Shown piece by piece: positions 44,190 to 56,900 of a stretch of 64,000 nt of DNA. The notes under the pieces are model-generated. The model was not told the origin of the DNA, did no database searches, and saw only the letters and a program-made list of their open reading frames with translations. The first letter of the stretch is position 1. The number at the start of each line of letters is the position of its first letter. Both the position numbers and the translations under genes were made by a program. Source of the stretch: Bettongia penicillata ogilbyi (Eukaryota > Chordata > Mammalia > Diprotodontia > Potoroidae); the NCBI GenBank assembly GCA_023548195.1, contig JAJHZJ010000751.1, positions 620,001-684,000 on the forward strand. The letters are read 5' to 3'.

Positions 44190-44430
44190 CCTTTCCCCTT
44201 ATAATGTCCATTTCTATGTATTTCATATTCCTGGATATTTCTGCTTGTACAGATTACTGCCACCACAAACTTAGCTTGTCTAAAATTGAATTCGTTATCT
44301 TCTTTCCCTAAAGCAGACTTGTTCATTTCTGTTAGCAGCACCACTCTTTTTCCAATTGCGGAGTATTATAGGGATATTTTAGACTCAGACCTCTGTTTTT
44401 TTTTTTCCTCTAAAAGTAATTAATCATCTA
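44190..44430 (+). mobile_element. L2 fragment
   Basis: 'gtctaaaattgaattcgtta', 'tcttctttccctaaagcaga', 'gcaccactctttttccaatt' and 'gggatattttagactcagac' match the L2 ORF 3' region order. Confidence 0.65.
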
Positions 44431-44514
44431 TTCAACTCAATTCAATAATGTTTATTAAGTAAGATACTCTCTTCTCCTCTTATCTGAGGGTGTTCTGCCT
44501 AAAGGAAAGTAAAT

Positions 44515-45060
44515 TTTGACTGCAGAAACCTACCTAGCTAACTTGGGAGTTTACTGGCTAGATATCTTTCTCAGAGACCAAGCCTTAAACCCAACTCACT
44601 TTAGATCTCATTGGTTCAACAATAGGTCCCTTGCTCTGACAAAGCAGCACTTAATGTTTTGTGTTTGTTTGGTTGCCTGTTTGTTTTGGGGGGAGCCCTC
44701 CTGGCTGAGAGTGAATGTAAAAAGGAACTGCAACCTTAAGGGTCTTCCCCTCCCAGATTGATATTTTAAGGGGTCATCCTGTGATTCACTTCTTAAGAAG
44801 GTCTATTCACTGAATGGTCATTGCTTCACTCAAAGTGAGAACGTGAAAAGACCTTAGATTAAAAAAGCCAAGGTTCCCACTGCATGCTGGGCCATCTTCA
44901 GTCACCCTGATCTATATCTGGCCACTGGACCCAGATGGCCCTGGAGGAGAAAGTGAAGGTGGTGGCTTTGCACAGCCCTCCCACACTCAAATTAAATTCA
45001 ATTGCAAGTCATGTCATCTCCATGGTGTCATGGCCCTCTTGAGCAAACCACAACCACAAG
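44515..45060 (+). mobile_element. RTE-tailed SINE/retroelement, long (type B) copy
   Basis: The 3' half reads 'ctgaatggtcattgcttcac', 'ggccactggacccagatggc', 'cctggaggagaaagtgaagg' and 'caattgcaagtcatgtcatc'. The 5' extension (44560-44800: 'aacccaactcactttagatc', 'caacaataggtcccttgctc') aligns with the complement of 62840-63025, so both copies share a longer element. Confidence 0.7.
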
Positions 45061-45344
45061 CTGCCCACAAAATCATGTAAGCTACAAAATTAAAAAAATA
45101 TACAAGCACGCATTGCCAAGAAAAAACGGTGCATATCACTCAATTAAGAACCTATTTTATGAGATGCATTATTCTAAATGTCATGACTTTTAGATGCTTT
45201 CAAGGAGCTTATTGTGTATCATGGAAAAAGATATCAACATATCTAAGGTATAAAAGATAGGAGGTTTTCATAGGTTCTAGATTTAATGGTTTAGTGAACT
45301 TCCAGTTGAGTAAATTCATTCTGCCAACGTAGGTCAGTATTTTG

Positions 45345-45965
45345 TATGTAACTTACTGCCTTACCCTTTGACCCGGCGATACCATTACTGAGTCTGAAGT
45401 TCAAAGAAATCAAAAAAAAAAGAAAAATGTCTTATATGCGCAAAATATATTTATAGCAGTTCTTTTCTGGTGGCAAAGACTTGAAAACTGAGGTGTGCCC
45501 ATCAATAGGGGAATGGCTTAACAGGTTGTGGTGTATGATGGTGATGGAATACTATTGTGTTATGAGAAGTGATGGGCAGGATGCTTTCAGAAAAACCTGG
45601 AAAGCCATGAACTGATGCAAACTGAAGTGAGCAGAACCAGGAGAATTTTGTACATAGTAATAGCAATACTGTATGATGATTGACTATGAATGAGTTAACT
45701 ATTTTAAGCAATACAGTAATCTAAGAGAGTTCTAAAGGACTCGCGATGAAAAACACTATCCATCTCTAGAGAAAGAACTGATGGAACATGAATGCAGATT
45801 GATGTACTTTTATTGGTCTGTATTTTCTTTTACAACTTGGCTAATACAGAAATGATTTGCATGACCGTGCATATATAATCTATATCAAATTGCTTGCCTT
45901 CTCAAGGAAAAGGAGGAGATGGGAATAATTTGGAACTCAATTTTTTTAATGAAAGTTAAAAATTT
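45345..45965 (+). mobile_element. L1 3' end
   Basis: 'ctttgacccggcgataccat', 'tatttatagcagttcttttc', 'gcccatcaataggggaatgg' and 'agtgagcagaaccaggagaa', with 3' UTR to about 45965. Confidence 0.87.
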
Positions 45966-46029
45966 TGTTCACATGTAACTGAGAAAAACAAAATTAAAAT
46001 TAAATCCTGAAACAGAAATAAAAGCTTGC

Positions 46030-46145
46030 CACCCTAGAATTTGCCTGGAGTACTAAGAGGGTAATTGACTTATGTAAGGTCACACAGTGAGTATATATGT
46101 CAGAGGTGAGCTTCATTTAGATCTTCCTGGCTAGGCCAAGCTCCA
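46030..46145 (-). mobile_element. MIR-like SINE fragment
   Basis: 'aggtcacacagtgagtatat' and 'tagatcttcctggctaggcc'. Confidence 0.55.
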
Positions 46146-46165
46146 AGGCCAATATGGAGATTTTC

Positions 46166-46476
46166 ATGGAGATTTTCAGTTGCAATATGCAATAGAATTG
46201 TACTCTCCTTTGGGTAGAGGAACAACAGATAAGAATGAACGAATGACTTTGCACTCCACTACTACCCTGCCTGGTATCACTTCCAAGGAATAATACTGAC
46301 CCATCCACACCCAAGAGAAGAGATGGAGATTTTCAGTTGCAATATACAATAGAATTGTACTCTCCTTTGGGTAGAGGAACAACAGATAAGAATGAACGAA
46401 TGACTTTGCACTCCACTACTACCCTGCCTGGTATCACTTCCAAGGAATAATACTGACCCATCCACACCCAAGAGAA
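46166..46476. repeat. 157-bp tandem duplication, two copies
   Basis: Copy 1 is 46166-46322 and copy 2 is 46323-46476. I see one substitution (G at 46189, A at 46346) over the shared length. The start word 'atggagattttc' also occurs at 46154, immediately before copy 1, and could have served as microhomology. The frames it creates repeat the same peptide and are not genes. Confidence 0.92.
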
Positions 46477-47310
46477 TTTCATCACTTCTAAAACTCACCA
46501 CCACACTGCTAACTCAAACCCTGATTAAGACCATTTGCCTCAGTCTCCTCTTCCCTCCTCTTGGAGGGCTGGAGAAACTCCAGGGTCTCCCAATGCCTTC
46601 CTTTAGAAAAGACAGAAAGCTAGGCTAGCAATCACTCTATTTTGCATCTGCTGCCCTGCCTGGTTTCAAATTTAACAAAAAGATGCCCCAGGACTAAGTA
46701 GCCTCTGGTGTCCTGTCCTGTTGAGCTGTGTTTCTCTAAAAATTGACTTATTTTCCCCTTAGCTATAGTCTATCCCATACCATTTCCATGACTTCTGGCT
46801 TATCTTTTCTAGCTTGCTGGAAGTGTCTTTTGAAAGGTAGACAGATCCTATCACTGTGTCTGATCCCAGCTATGCCTAATTCATTCAAGGGCACTTCCTT
46901 TTAGTCAATGTTCTTTCCTATTTTATCATATGACTTTAAAAGTTCCAGGCCTTTTCTTTGCATTATGAAAAATCCAACCAAGAAAACATGGGCTAAGTAA
47001 GCTTTGACAGATTTAGTCACAGCCTTCACTAAATTCTTACATTAGTATTACCTCACTCCAAACATTCTAATAATCCCTCTCCTTGACAATGTGCAATTCC
47101 GATTGTATCTATGCAGTAAAACTGAAGTTTATAGAAATCTACAATAAAGTAAGGACATTAACGATAAAATTCCAACCATTGTGTACATTCATAACTCGTC
47201 ATAAAATGGATAGTTATCTTTACATGGTATTTTCAAAGAAACATAGATGGCAGTCACACAAGAGCAAAACTCTACTGACACAGCATTCCAGAATAATGTG
47301 TGATCCAATG
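46477..47310. other. Unassigned sequence
   Basis: 46480-47050 is moderately GC-rich and structured but I recognise no repeat family. No gene was supported. Confidence 0.4.
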
Positions 47311-47314
47311 AGAA

Positions 47315-47515
47315 ACTGCTGGACATAGAGACAGAAGACCTAAGGTTGAATAATGACTGTCTTGCTAGCTGCCTAATGACTGATGAGTCGTTTACCTTCT
47401 GTGTGCATGTATCCTCATCTTTAAAGTGGAATAATAGTAGGTTTGAAGTATTATCCCAGAATCATTGTAAAGAAATTGATTTGTGAACATTAAAGCACTT
47501 TGAAATGTATGGAGG
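47315..47515 (+). mobile_element. MIR/tRNA-like SINE
   Basis: 'agacagaagacctaaggttg', 'tgatgagtcgtttaccttct' and 'tgaacattaaagcactttga'. Confidence 0.68.
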
Positions 47516-47739
47516 GAGGGTATTTGTACTGTTAAAATAATAATTGCTATTGATGGTGTGTATAGTTTTATTATATACTAAGTCTTGTTCTGAACTTTTC
47601 AAACTCCAGAATTAGAAAAGAATTTAAATGATTAAGATTTTAGAGGAAAGCCCAAGATGATTAAAATTGGGGGAAAGAAGATGTATGCAGAAAATGTAAG
47701 ATTTAGCTGAGAACTAGGTGTAAGTGGAAGGAAGAACAG

Positions 47740-47980
47740 TATTTATTAACCATATATGCCAGGTTCTGTGCTAACCACTTTCCAAATTTCTATCTCATTT
47801 CATCTTTATAATAACTCTGAGAGGTTGGTACCAGGTTCCCATTTTAACAACTGAGGAAATTTTGGCAGAGAGAACTTAATGACTTTTCTGGAGTCACATA
47901 CCTAGTAAGTGGATGACACTGAACTTTGAACTCAGATCTTCCTAAATCAAGGACAAGCACTTTAACCACTCTGCTACCCC
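47740..47980 (-). mobile_element. MIR-type SINE, minus strand
   Basis: 'atgccaggttctgtgctaac', 'gaactcagatcttcctaaat' and 'aagcactttaaccactctgc'. Confidence 0.8.
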
Positions 47981-48171
47981 ATTGACTCTCATTGTCTTCA
48001 AGGATATGAAGAGTGCTCTTGAACTCTTTATCTATCGCAGTCTTGCAGAAAAGCTGGTAGATTACTTAAATTTGGCTGTCTTTGGATGGCTGATGACATG
48101 TGGGGATATGGTTTTCAATTTGATTTCTCTTCTGGTTATTGTTGAACTGCTGGTTTTCTGGGTTTCAATTA

Positions 48172-48292
48172 CATTCCATTAGATTATAAATTCCTTGGGG
48201 GAAGGGAATGTCTTTTGCCTCTTTTTGCATCCTTAGTGTTCAACAGAGTACCTGGCATATAGTAGGCCATTAATAATTGTTTATTGACTGAT
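48172..48292 (+). mobile_element. L2 3' end
   Basis: 'ccattagattataaattcct', 'ttttgcctctttttgcatcc', 'gagtacctggcatatagtag' and 'gtttattgactgatc'. Confidence 0.8.
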
Positions 48293-48690
48293 CTTAATTA
48301 TCTATGAAAAATTTGATATATATTGGACACAGTGTTGGCATTGCATGTGATCAGTTTAATTCAACTGATGCAAAGATCCAAAAGAACTACCTGGTACTGC
48401 AAAGAAAATAGCATAATTGCTTGACAATAACTGGAAATCCAACAGTTAGCAAAAACAACATTGAATAACAATGACTTTACTAATATCTATAAAATAATAT
48501 ACTTATTATCAGCTTAAGCCTACATTCCAAACTATTTTTTTAATTTAATATCTTAGTCACTAAGACTAGCTAGCATAGACAAGGCACTTTCCTATACCAT
48601 TGAGAAAAAAATTTTCTATGCTAGGATTTCCTGGTACTGATAAAATCAAAATTTTAGGGTTGGAGACACCCTCCAAGTATATAATCACAC
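48293..48690. other. Unassigned AT-rich sequence
   Basis: No gene or repeat was supported. Confidence 0.4.
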
Positions 48691-48694
48691 ACAT

Positions 48695-48960
48695 ATCATA
48701 GCTAGCAAGTATATAGAACTTTAAAGTTTACAAAGCACATTGCAAGAGTTATCTCATTTTGAGCTCATAACCTAAAGAGATATTATTAGATATATAGATA
48801 GATACAACCACCTAAGCCAGATATTAATAACCCCTTTATTATGCATTGGACAACTGAGGCTGAGAGAGGGTAAATGTCTTTCCTTGGGTCACCCAGACAT
48901 TTAATGTGAGACTGAATTGGAACTCATGTTTCTGACTCTAAAACCAACACACTCTACACT
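48695..48960 (-). mobile_element. MIR-type SINE, minus strand
   Basis: 'gtttacaaagcacattgcaa', 'ggacaactgaggctgagaga' and 'gtttctgactctaaaaccaa'. Confidence 0.75.
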
Positions 48961-48968
48961 CACACATT

Positions 48969-48977
48969 GAGAGAGAG

Positions 48978-49063
<86 letters not shown>
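48969..49063. repeat. (GA)n microsatellite
   Basis: About 95 bp with two AAAG interruptions at the left end. Confidence 0.97.
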
Positions 49064-49065
<2 letters not shown>

Positions 49066-49165
49066 AATCATTTCCCCATGGCTATATGGGCAGCTAGTGC
49101 CAGAAGCAGTATCTGAATATATCTTTCTTACTCTAAGTCCAACAGTCTGCCCATTGTAAAATTCT
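49064..49165 (-). mobile_element. MIR 3' half following the GA tract
   Basis: 'taaatcatttccccatggct', 'gggcagctagtgccagaagc' and 'actctaagtccaacagtctg' continue an antisense MIR whose natural 'gagagag' would lie where the GA tract is. Confidence 0.55.
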
Positions 49166-50130
49166 CCCTCTCTTCTTTTAACATAGTCATGTATAAAATC
49201 AGGAAAGCAGTTCAGATTGTTTTTTTCTTTTCTTTTTTCTTTTTTTATTTCTCTCCCTGGCTTTAGATTCTTTGAGAATGACCCAAATGTTCAGCTTGGC
49301 CCAAGTGAGGCAAATGGGTTCCTTAAGCTATTACTTGATATTTATTTTCCTTTGGTGCCCATCCAAGCAGCTGGGCATTCATATGAAACAGTATGGTTAC
49401 ATTAAAAATTCAAAAAAACCAAAATGCTTAGAAAACTGTAATTATGATGTTAAGAACAAATATGATCTGTCTAGGACTGAACAAAATAAGACACGAATTT
49501 AAATTTGTTTGTTCAAGTCCATGAACTGCTCTTCAAAGGAATTTCCATTACCATGTTTCTTTGCTTTGAAGTGGTTTTTTAACCCCATGAAGTTATAATT
49601 ATCATGGCAAATGTCCAGATTGTTGGATATTGGAAAGTCAAACCTCATTTATGCAAGAGGGGGTTCCCTAAACACCTTCATTATTCACACTGGAATCAAG
49701 GATATATTGTTGAGCTACTGGAGTTTGTGAAACCATCTGGTTTGTTCTGTCTGAACAAAGAAGTCTATTTTTTTTCTGTTTTCATTTTTCACTGCTTACA
49801 ATGGGGTTTTTGTTCAGAACATGTCAACACATCCCTTATAAACTCATTAGGAAAATAGTCATAAGCTCCAGCTGAAGATTCAGAAGGGAGACCAGAAAAT
49901 AAAAAAATAAAAGTATTTACAGGTGGTTGAAGGACCAGAGGAATGAAATGACAGCAAGAATGAGAAATGATTCACTTATTTCTAAGAGGAAAATATCCAT
50001 TGTTGTCCTTTTCCAAAGCATCTGAAAAATGTTTGTAGTGTTAGTGATTCCTATATGAAACATAAAAGTGGAATTGGATGGCAAACTTACACAAAATGAT
50101 TTTTATTTACTGATATTTTCCTTAGATCCA
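49166..50130. other. Unassigned sequence
   Basis: The 84-codon plus-strand frame at 49604-49858 has no recognisable domain. 49580-49700 is complex and could be single-copy. Confidence 0.35.
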
Positions 50131-50134
50131 TCCT

Positions 50135-50225
50135 TACACAGCAAACAGATTTCATATATAAATATATACTTATGTATATGTGTTTATATACATGTACATA
50201 CATATGTATGCATATACAGTAAATA
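50135..50225. repeat. ATAT/ACAT low-complexity tract
   Basis: 'tatataaatatatacttatg' and 'tacatgtacatacatatgta'. Confidence 0.8.
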
Positions 50226-50376
50226 TGGAACTATTTTTTCTGTGAATAATATCATTGAACTACATTAAATCATAGCACAATGTGAATGATATGTTTATAA
50301 TTCCATATAATAGTCTCGACCAATATATTTTATACTTTAAAAAATATACAGGATTCTGTACAAGTATGCTAGATTT

Positions 50377-50420
50377 GTAGGTATTCTCATAATGCAATGT
50401 AGGTATTCTCATAATACAAT
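50377..50420. repeat. 22-bp direct tandem duplication
   Basis: 50377-50398 and 50399-50420 differ at one position. The unit begins 'gtaggtattctcataat'. Confidence 0.9.
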
Positions 50421-50625
50421 GCAGTAGAACCGATAGAGTTGGGGAATTTGGAGGCAAGAAGATTATCAGTTCAAATCCTACCATTTGTGAACAAGTCACT
50501 TTATCTCTCTTGACCTCAGTTTCCTCGCTTCCAAGGAGAAGATAATAATACTACTTACACCATAAGGCTGATAGGAGGTTCGATTATGATCAAGTAAAAA
50601 AAGTGCTTTGCAATCTTTGGAGAGA
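50418..50625 (+). mobile_element. MIR/tRNA-like SINE
   Basis: 'ggcaagaagattatcagttc', 'aacaagtcactttatctctc' and 'ttgacctcagtttcctcgct'. Confidence 0.75.
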
Positions 50626-50774
50626 TATAGAAATAGTTTTTTTTTTTTAAATTATTGAAATAACAGTAGGAACAATACATATGTTTATCTTTTGTCATCT
50701 CTCCCCTAAATGGTCCTGAAGAAATGAATTTCTGTCCTACTCTTTAAAATTTTCATAGGAGAGCTTGCCCCGAT

Positions 50775-50985
50775 TATATATATATATATATATATATATC
50801 TGTGTGTGTGTGTACATGTGTGTGTACATGTGTGTGTATATAATATACACACACATATATAAAACATGCTCATATATATAAACAAAACATATATAAAACA
50901 TATATTTTATATATCTGTATATTTTACATATATAAATATATGTGGGTATGTATATATGTGCCTATGTGTATGTATATATATTTTT
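50775..50985. repeat. TA/TG compound microsatellite
   Basis: (TA)12-like run, then 'tgtgtgtgtgtacatgtgtg', then TATA-rich sequence. Confidence 0.93.
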
Positions 50986-51840
50986 ATTAAAATGATAATC
51001 AAATGCAATCCCATTTCTAAAAAATATTCTAGACCTCAAAGTATTATTTTTTTCTTTGTATTTCTCAGATTTCATATGCAAATACCTTTGGGCATTTTCT
51101 CTCTCTTAAAATTTTTATTCCTAGGCAACTATGCTTCCCTTAGAGAATTAATCTTCAATCATAGGATGGTTTGTTTTAGGTTGCTTAAATAACACTCCCT
51201 CCCCCCAAATCCTGTAAAAACAGCATAGCTAAAAGTCTTTAAAGTCACTCAAAACTACTATGTTTGGAAAACAGAACACAGTGTCTCAGTGGAATACGTA
51301 TTTGAAATATATATGACTGAGTATTCAGATGCATATATTTGGCACTTTAAGAAAGGTTTTACAAACATGTCTGAAAATTGAATATAATCACTTCTTTTGA
51401 TTATCTGCCCATGGTGCCATCTAAAATAAATAATCAATTTCCAATCAACCATTTACTTTACATTGCAGTTGCTCCATCAATGTTATTTTTTTTAAAATCA
51501 GTGTTAAATTTTACCATACACTGAATCATGCATATAAATCAACGGTGTCTTAAAGTTTTCCATACATTGAATTTTTTTCTTACCCCAAAGCTAAGTTTCA
51601 AAGAATTTTCAACCTGTGTATGTGGATGGGGGACAGAGAAGAGCAGGAATGTAGGATCATCTCTAAAGACTTCAGAGAAAATAATTGGATAAATAATACT
51701 AAATATTTAATAAATTATCATTAATAATAGAAAAATTCTTAGACATACAATTAGTTCAATAAGATGCAAAGAAACATAATCCTGCCTGACCATAAGATTA
51801 AACACTATCTCATACATGTGTGTAACATGATTTCCTGTTT
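50986..51840. other. Unassigned AT-rich sequence
   Basis: No gene or repeat was supported. Confidence 0.4.
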
Positions 51841-51844
51841 TTCC

Positions 51845-52175
51845 ATTCAGTCTTTCATTATTCTCTAGGCTCCATTACTGACTCTTTAGACATCTTTCTC
51901 CACAATTAATTGGCATCCTTCTCACCCTGGAAGATAGTTCTACACTGCAAACCTTTCCTCTGATTTATCGGTTCCTCTCAGAACCTCCATTTTCAATATA
52001 TCTGATCTGCCATATTTACTCATTTCCCTCTGGAATCCAGTCTTGATTTTCCTCCCTCACCATTGATTTTCTGTTCTTCTTATGTGAAGTCTTTGTTCAC
52101 TAGAATGTAAGCTTCTGTGTACAGAGACTTTCTTGATCTTTGAGTTTGTATTTTCAGTGCTTATGTAACACTCAT
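51845..52175 (+). mobile_element. L2-like 3' end, diverged
   Basis: C/T-rich body, then 'cactagaatgtaagcttctg' and 'tttgagtttgtattttcagt' as the L2 terminal block. Confidence 0.5.
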
Positions 52176-53525
52176 GAAGAAAAATTTACATATAAATATG
52201 AGACTTTTATATGTTTCATGTTTTTAAACTTGTTTTTACATTCCTCCTGAATTGTATTCCTCAAAACACACATAAACATAAACATGCATACACACATGCC
52301 TAAAGTTAAATACATATCATATAGAATTATATATTATATAGCTGTAGATATAGCTTTCTCTGCCCTTGGCTATGACTACATCAGCACTATAATCACTAAT
52401 AAACAAAATGAACTTTTGTTATTTGCCAAATATCAAATCTATATTGATTTAATTTACTGGCTCTTTTCAATTTTTCATAGATTCCCTCTACTTCTAAACA
52501 TATTTTAGTCAATAAATCACAAGTATAGCATGGTATTTTGCAGCAATTTATGAGTACAGCAGTATGAGATGACCAAAATGTTCCAGTGTTTCATGAAATT
52601 ATGTTTCTTGGTGCTTTTAGGTTTAAAAGATAACAATTTCCTTCATTTGCTCTCCCAGGAGGACTCATGAACTATCATTTCTTTAGGTACAAATACTTGG
52701 TGTATTCCTTTTTCATTGATAAGAGAATGTGGAAATTGATAATACTAAGTTTCCCTAATATTTAGTCTCTCCTTTTTGGACAAAGATTTCACATTTACAT
52801 ATTAATATATGTTAGGGTTTATTGATGGTCTAAAAAATGAAGATCTCTGTCCTTCTTAGGCTGTTGAAAAGTTGATTCATTCTTTACACTAACTAGACTC
52901 AAATCTTTTATAGCCTGGTAAATAAAACTTCACAGATTTTATATTCTGTTGATGTAGTCTTTGAAAATCAAGGATACTTTCATATTTCTAGAAGCTTTTG
53001 TAAAGAGTAGTTGTTTAATAAATGTTTGTTTAATGAAATTGAAAGCAAAATTCCTTATAGTCCCTCCAAAAATCAGTTCCATTTTCTGGACTCCTTCATT
53101 CATGTTAACGATACCATGTTCCCAATTTACCTAAAGTTTAAAATATTAAGATCACAACTGAATCCTTTCTTCCCCATGATGACTTCAACCTATTAATTTT
53201 TGAGTACTAAAAGTTCTTTAAAGTTACTGTCATTTCTAACAATCCCTTTTGCAGTACCTATGAAGATAAACATCTTTGTGGAGGGTGGAGTTGACTAGTC
53301 CTATTGTCCTTTTCTCCCAAACCACGCTGTCTCTGGAACCTTGTTCAGCTATACCACATTATAGCCATTGGCTTACCTTAGAGGCAATATGATATCCCCT
53401 CAAGGTCATGTGATCCCCTTGTCTGTTTGTGGAGTTGCTTAAATAAAAAGAAATTTTTCAAAAGGTTAGAAGTACAGTGAAATTAGATCAGCAGAAGTTT
53501 GGCTATCTGCAAATGATTACATACT
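52176..53525. other. Unassigned AT-rich sequence
   Basis: No gene was recognised. The segment at 53031-53067 is the apparent source of a short copied insert at 53871-53911. Confidence 0.4.
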
Positions 53526-53529
53526 ATAC

Positions 53530-53780
53530 AGAGCACTGGGACTGGAATCAGGAAGGCTTGAATTCAAATGTGGTTGCAGAAAATTATTAGCTATGTGATT
53601 CTGAGCAAGTTGATTAATATCTATCAACTTCAGTCTTCTCAACTATAAAATAGGGATAACAATGGCATCTAATTCCCAGGGTCATCATTAGGAAAAAAAT
53701 AAATTATTTGCAAGATATTTAATGCAGTGCCTAGCACATAGGATATGTGCTAATAAATGTTTATAATAAATGTTTATTTT
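53530..53780 (+). mobile_element. MIR/tRNA-like SINE
   Basis: 'agcactgggactggaatcag', 'ctatgtgattctgagcaagt', 'ctataaaatagggataacaa' and 'gtgcctagcacataggatat'. Confidence 0.8.
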
Positions 53781-53856
53781 CCTCTTTCCTTTTATCACCA
53801 CTGCATTAATTTTCATGTTTATATCTAGCTAACCCCTGACTTCTTTATATTTGAGG

Positions 53857-53925
53857 CACCATAGACAATGTTGTTTTATGAAATTGAAAATAAAATTCCT
53901 TGTTGTCCCTCCACCATAGACAATG
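53857..53925. repeat. 41-bp insert between 14-bp direct repeats
   Basis: 'caccatagacaatg' occurs at 53857-53870 and 53912-53925. Between them, 53871-53911 resembles 53026-53066 (about 31 of 36 aligned bases). Confidence 0.8.
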
Positions 53926-56900
53926 AAACAATTTCATTACTAAACATATAGGCTCCAAGTGACATAGCATCCAAATTCTTAGAAGAGAAGGTAAGGGAGT
54001 TACAGGAAGAAATACACAGCAAGACTATACTAGTGGAGGATCTCAACTTCCCCTTCCCTGAACTTGATAAATCTAACCTCAAAATAAACAAGAAAGAAGT
54101 TAAGGACCTGAATAAAACTCTGAATAAGGTACATATAATAGATCTCTGGAGAAAATTGAATGAGAATAGAAAGGAATATACTTTTTTCTCAGTGGTACCT
54201 AGCACATATACAAAAATTGAGCAGGTACTAGCCCATAAAATCCTCACAATCCAGTGCAGAAATTCAGATATAGTCAATGCATGCTTCTCAGATCAAAATG
54301 CAATAAAAATAATATGTAATCAAAGGCCATGGAAATATAAACCAAGAACTAATTGGAAACTACACAATCTAATCCTAAAGGATTAGTGGGTTTAACAACA
54401 AATCATAGAAACAATAAAAAACTTAATTCAAGAGAATGACCATAATGAGACAACCTACCAAATCTTATGGAATGCTGCAAAATCAGTTCTTAGGGGAAAT
54501 TTAATATCTTGGAATGCCTACCTGAGTAAAATAAAGAGAAGATCAATGAATTGCACATGCAGCTGAAAAAGATAAAAAAAAAAATGGAAAATCTCCAGGT
54601 AAACACCAAATTAAAAATACTGAAAACCAAAGGAAAGATTAATAAAATTGAAATTAAGAAAACAAACTAATAAATAAAACTAATAGTTTTATTAAAAAAA
54701 GTAAAATTGATAAAACTTTGGTCAATTTGAATAGAAAAAAAAAGGAAACCAAATTATCAATATCAAAAATGAAAAGGGTGTAGTAACCTCCAAAGAGGTC
54801 AAAACTAAAACAATAAATAGAAATTACTTTTCCCAACTGTATTTCCATAAATTCGACAATATAAATGAGATGGATGATTATTTTAAAAAATATAAATTGC
54901 CCAGATTAATAGAAGAGGAAGTTGAATACTTAAATAATCCCATCTCACAAAAAGAAATTGAACAAGCCATTAATGTACTCCTTAGGAAAAAAATCTCTAG
55001 GGCCAGATGGATTTACAAAGGAATTCTATCAAACATTTAAAGAACAGTTAATTCCAATATTATATAGACTATTTGGGAAAATTGCTGAAGGATTACCAAA
55101 AAATTCTTTCTATGATACAAATAAGGTTGTGATACCTAAACTAGGAAGAGCCAAAACAGAGAAAGAAAATTACAGACCAATTTCTCTAATGAATATAGAT
55201 GCAAAAATTTCAAATAAGATATTACCAAAACGAATACAACAATTTATCAGGAAAATAATACATTATGATCAGGTAGGATTTAGACCAGGAATGCAGGGCT
55301 GGTTCAATATTGGAAAAACTATTAACATTATTGGTCATATCAACAACAAACCTAATGGAAAACCCCATGATAATCTCAGTAGAGGAAGAAATTTTTTTTT
55401 GAAAAAATGCAACACCCATTCCTGTTGAACACACTGAAAAGCATAGGAGTAAATGGATCTTCACATAAAATAATAAATAGTATCTACCTAAAACCATCAG
55501 CAAGCATTATATACAATGGAGATAAGCTAGATGAATTTCCAATAAAATCAGTGTGAAGCAATGATGTCCATTATCACCACTGTTATTCAATATGGTGTTA
55601 GAAATGCTAGCTCTAGCAATAAGAGAAGAAAAAGAAATTTAAGAAATTGGAATAGGCATAGAAGAAACTGACTTATCACTCTTTGCAGATGATATGATGA
55701 TATAGAGAATCCCAGAGAATCAAGTGAAAAACTACATGAAATAAAAAAGAACTTTGGCAAAGTTGCAGATTATAAAATAAACTCATATAAATCAACTGCA
55801 TTTCTGTACGCTACTAACAAAGTCCAACAGCAAGAGATAGAAATATAAATCCCAGTTAAAGCTACAGTAGACACTATTAAATATTTAGGAATCTATCTGC
55901 CAAAACAAACTGAGGGACTATATGAACACAATTACAAAGCACTTTTCACACAAATAAATTCAGACTTAAGTGGAAAAACATCAGTTGCTCATGGATAAGC
56001 CAAGTCAATATAATAAAAATGAGAATTCTACCTAAATTAATTTACTTATTCAGTGCCATTTCAATCAAACTATCAGAAAATTATTTTCTAGAGCAGGAAA
56101 AAATAACATAAAAATTCATCTGGAAGAATAAAAGTTACAGAATATCAAGGTAACTCATGAAAAGAAATGCTAGGGAAGGTGACTTAGCCCTACTAGATTT
56201 CACATTGTATTGTAAAGCAGCAATCATCAAAACCACTTGGTACTGGTTAAGAAATAGATGGGTAGACCAATGGGATAGATTAGTTACTTAAGACACAGTA
56301 GTTAATGAATATAGCAATCTACTGTTTGATGATCCCAAGGACCAATAGCTTCTGGGATAAGAACTTACTGTTTGACAAAAATTGCTGGGAAACCTGGATA
56401 ACAGTGTGATGAAAACTGGGCATAGACCAATGCCTAACACCATACACAAGAAAAAAGTCCAAATGGATACATGATGTAGGTATAAAATTGATACTATATA
56501 GAAATTTTGGGAGGAAAGAATGGTGGATTTGTCATATTTATGGAGAATGGAGAAAGTTATGACCAAACGAGAGATAGAGAATATTATAAAGAGTAACATA
56601 GATGATTTTGATTACATTAAACTCACAAATTTTTGCATAAACAAACCCAATACAACCAAGATTAGGAGGAAAGCAAGAAACTGGGAAAGAATTTTTTGCA
56701 ACTAGAGTCTGTGATAAAAGCCTCATTTTGAAAATATATAGAGAATTGAGTCAAATATACAAGAATACAAGTCATTCCCCAATTGATAAATGATCTAAAA
56801 ATATAAACAGTCACATTTCAGAGGAAGAAATTAAAGCTATCTATAATCATATGAAAAAATGCTCTAAATCACCAGTGATTAGAGAATTGCAAATCAAAAC

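Noticed and set aside
46176..46504. Repeated peptide frames, possible tandem-repeat protein
   Set aside because: Explained by the 157-bp DNA duplication. Frames are short and antisense to nothing known.
49604..49858. 84-codon frame with balanced composition
   Set aside because: No recognisable family and no exon context. Left as unassigned.
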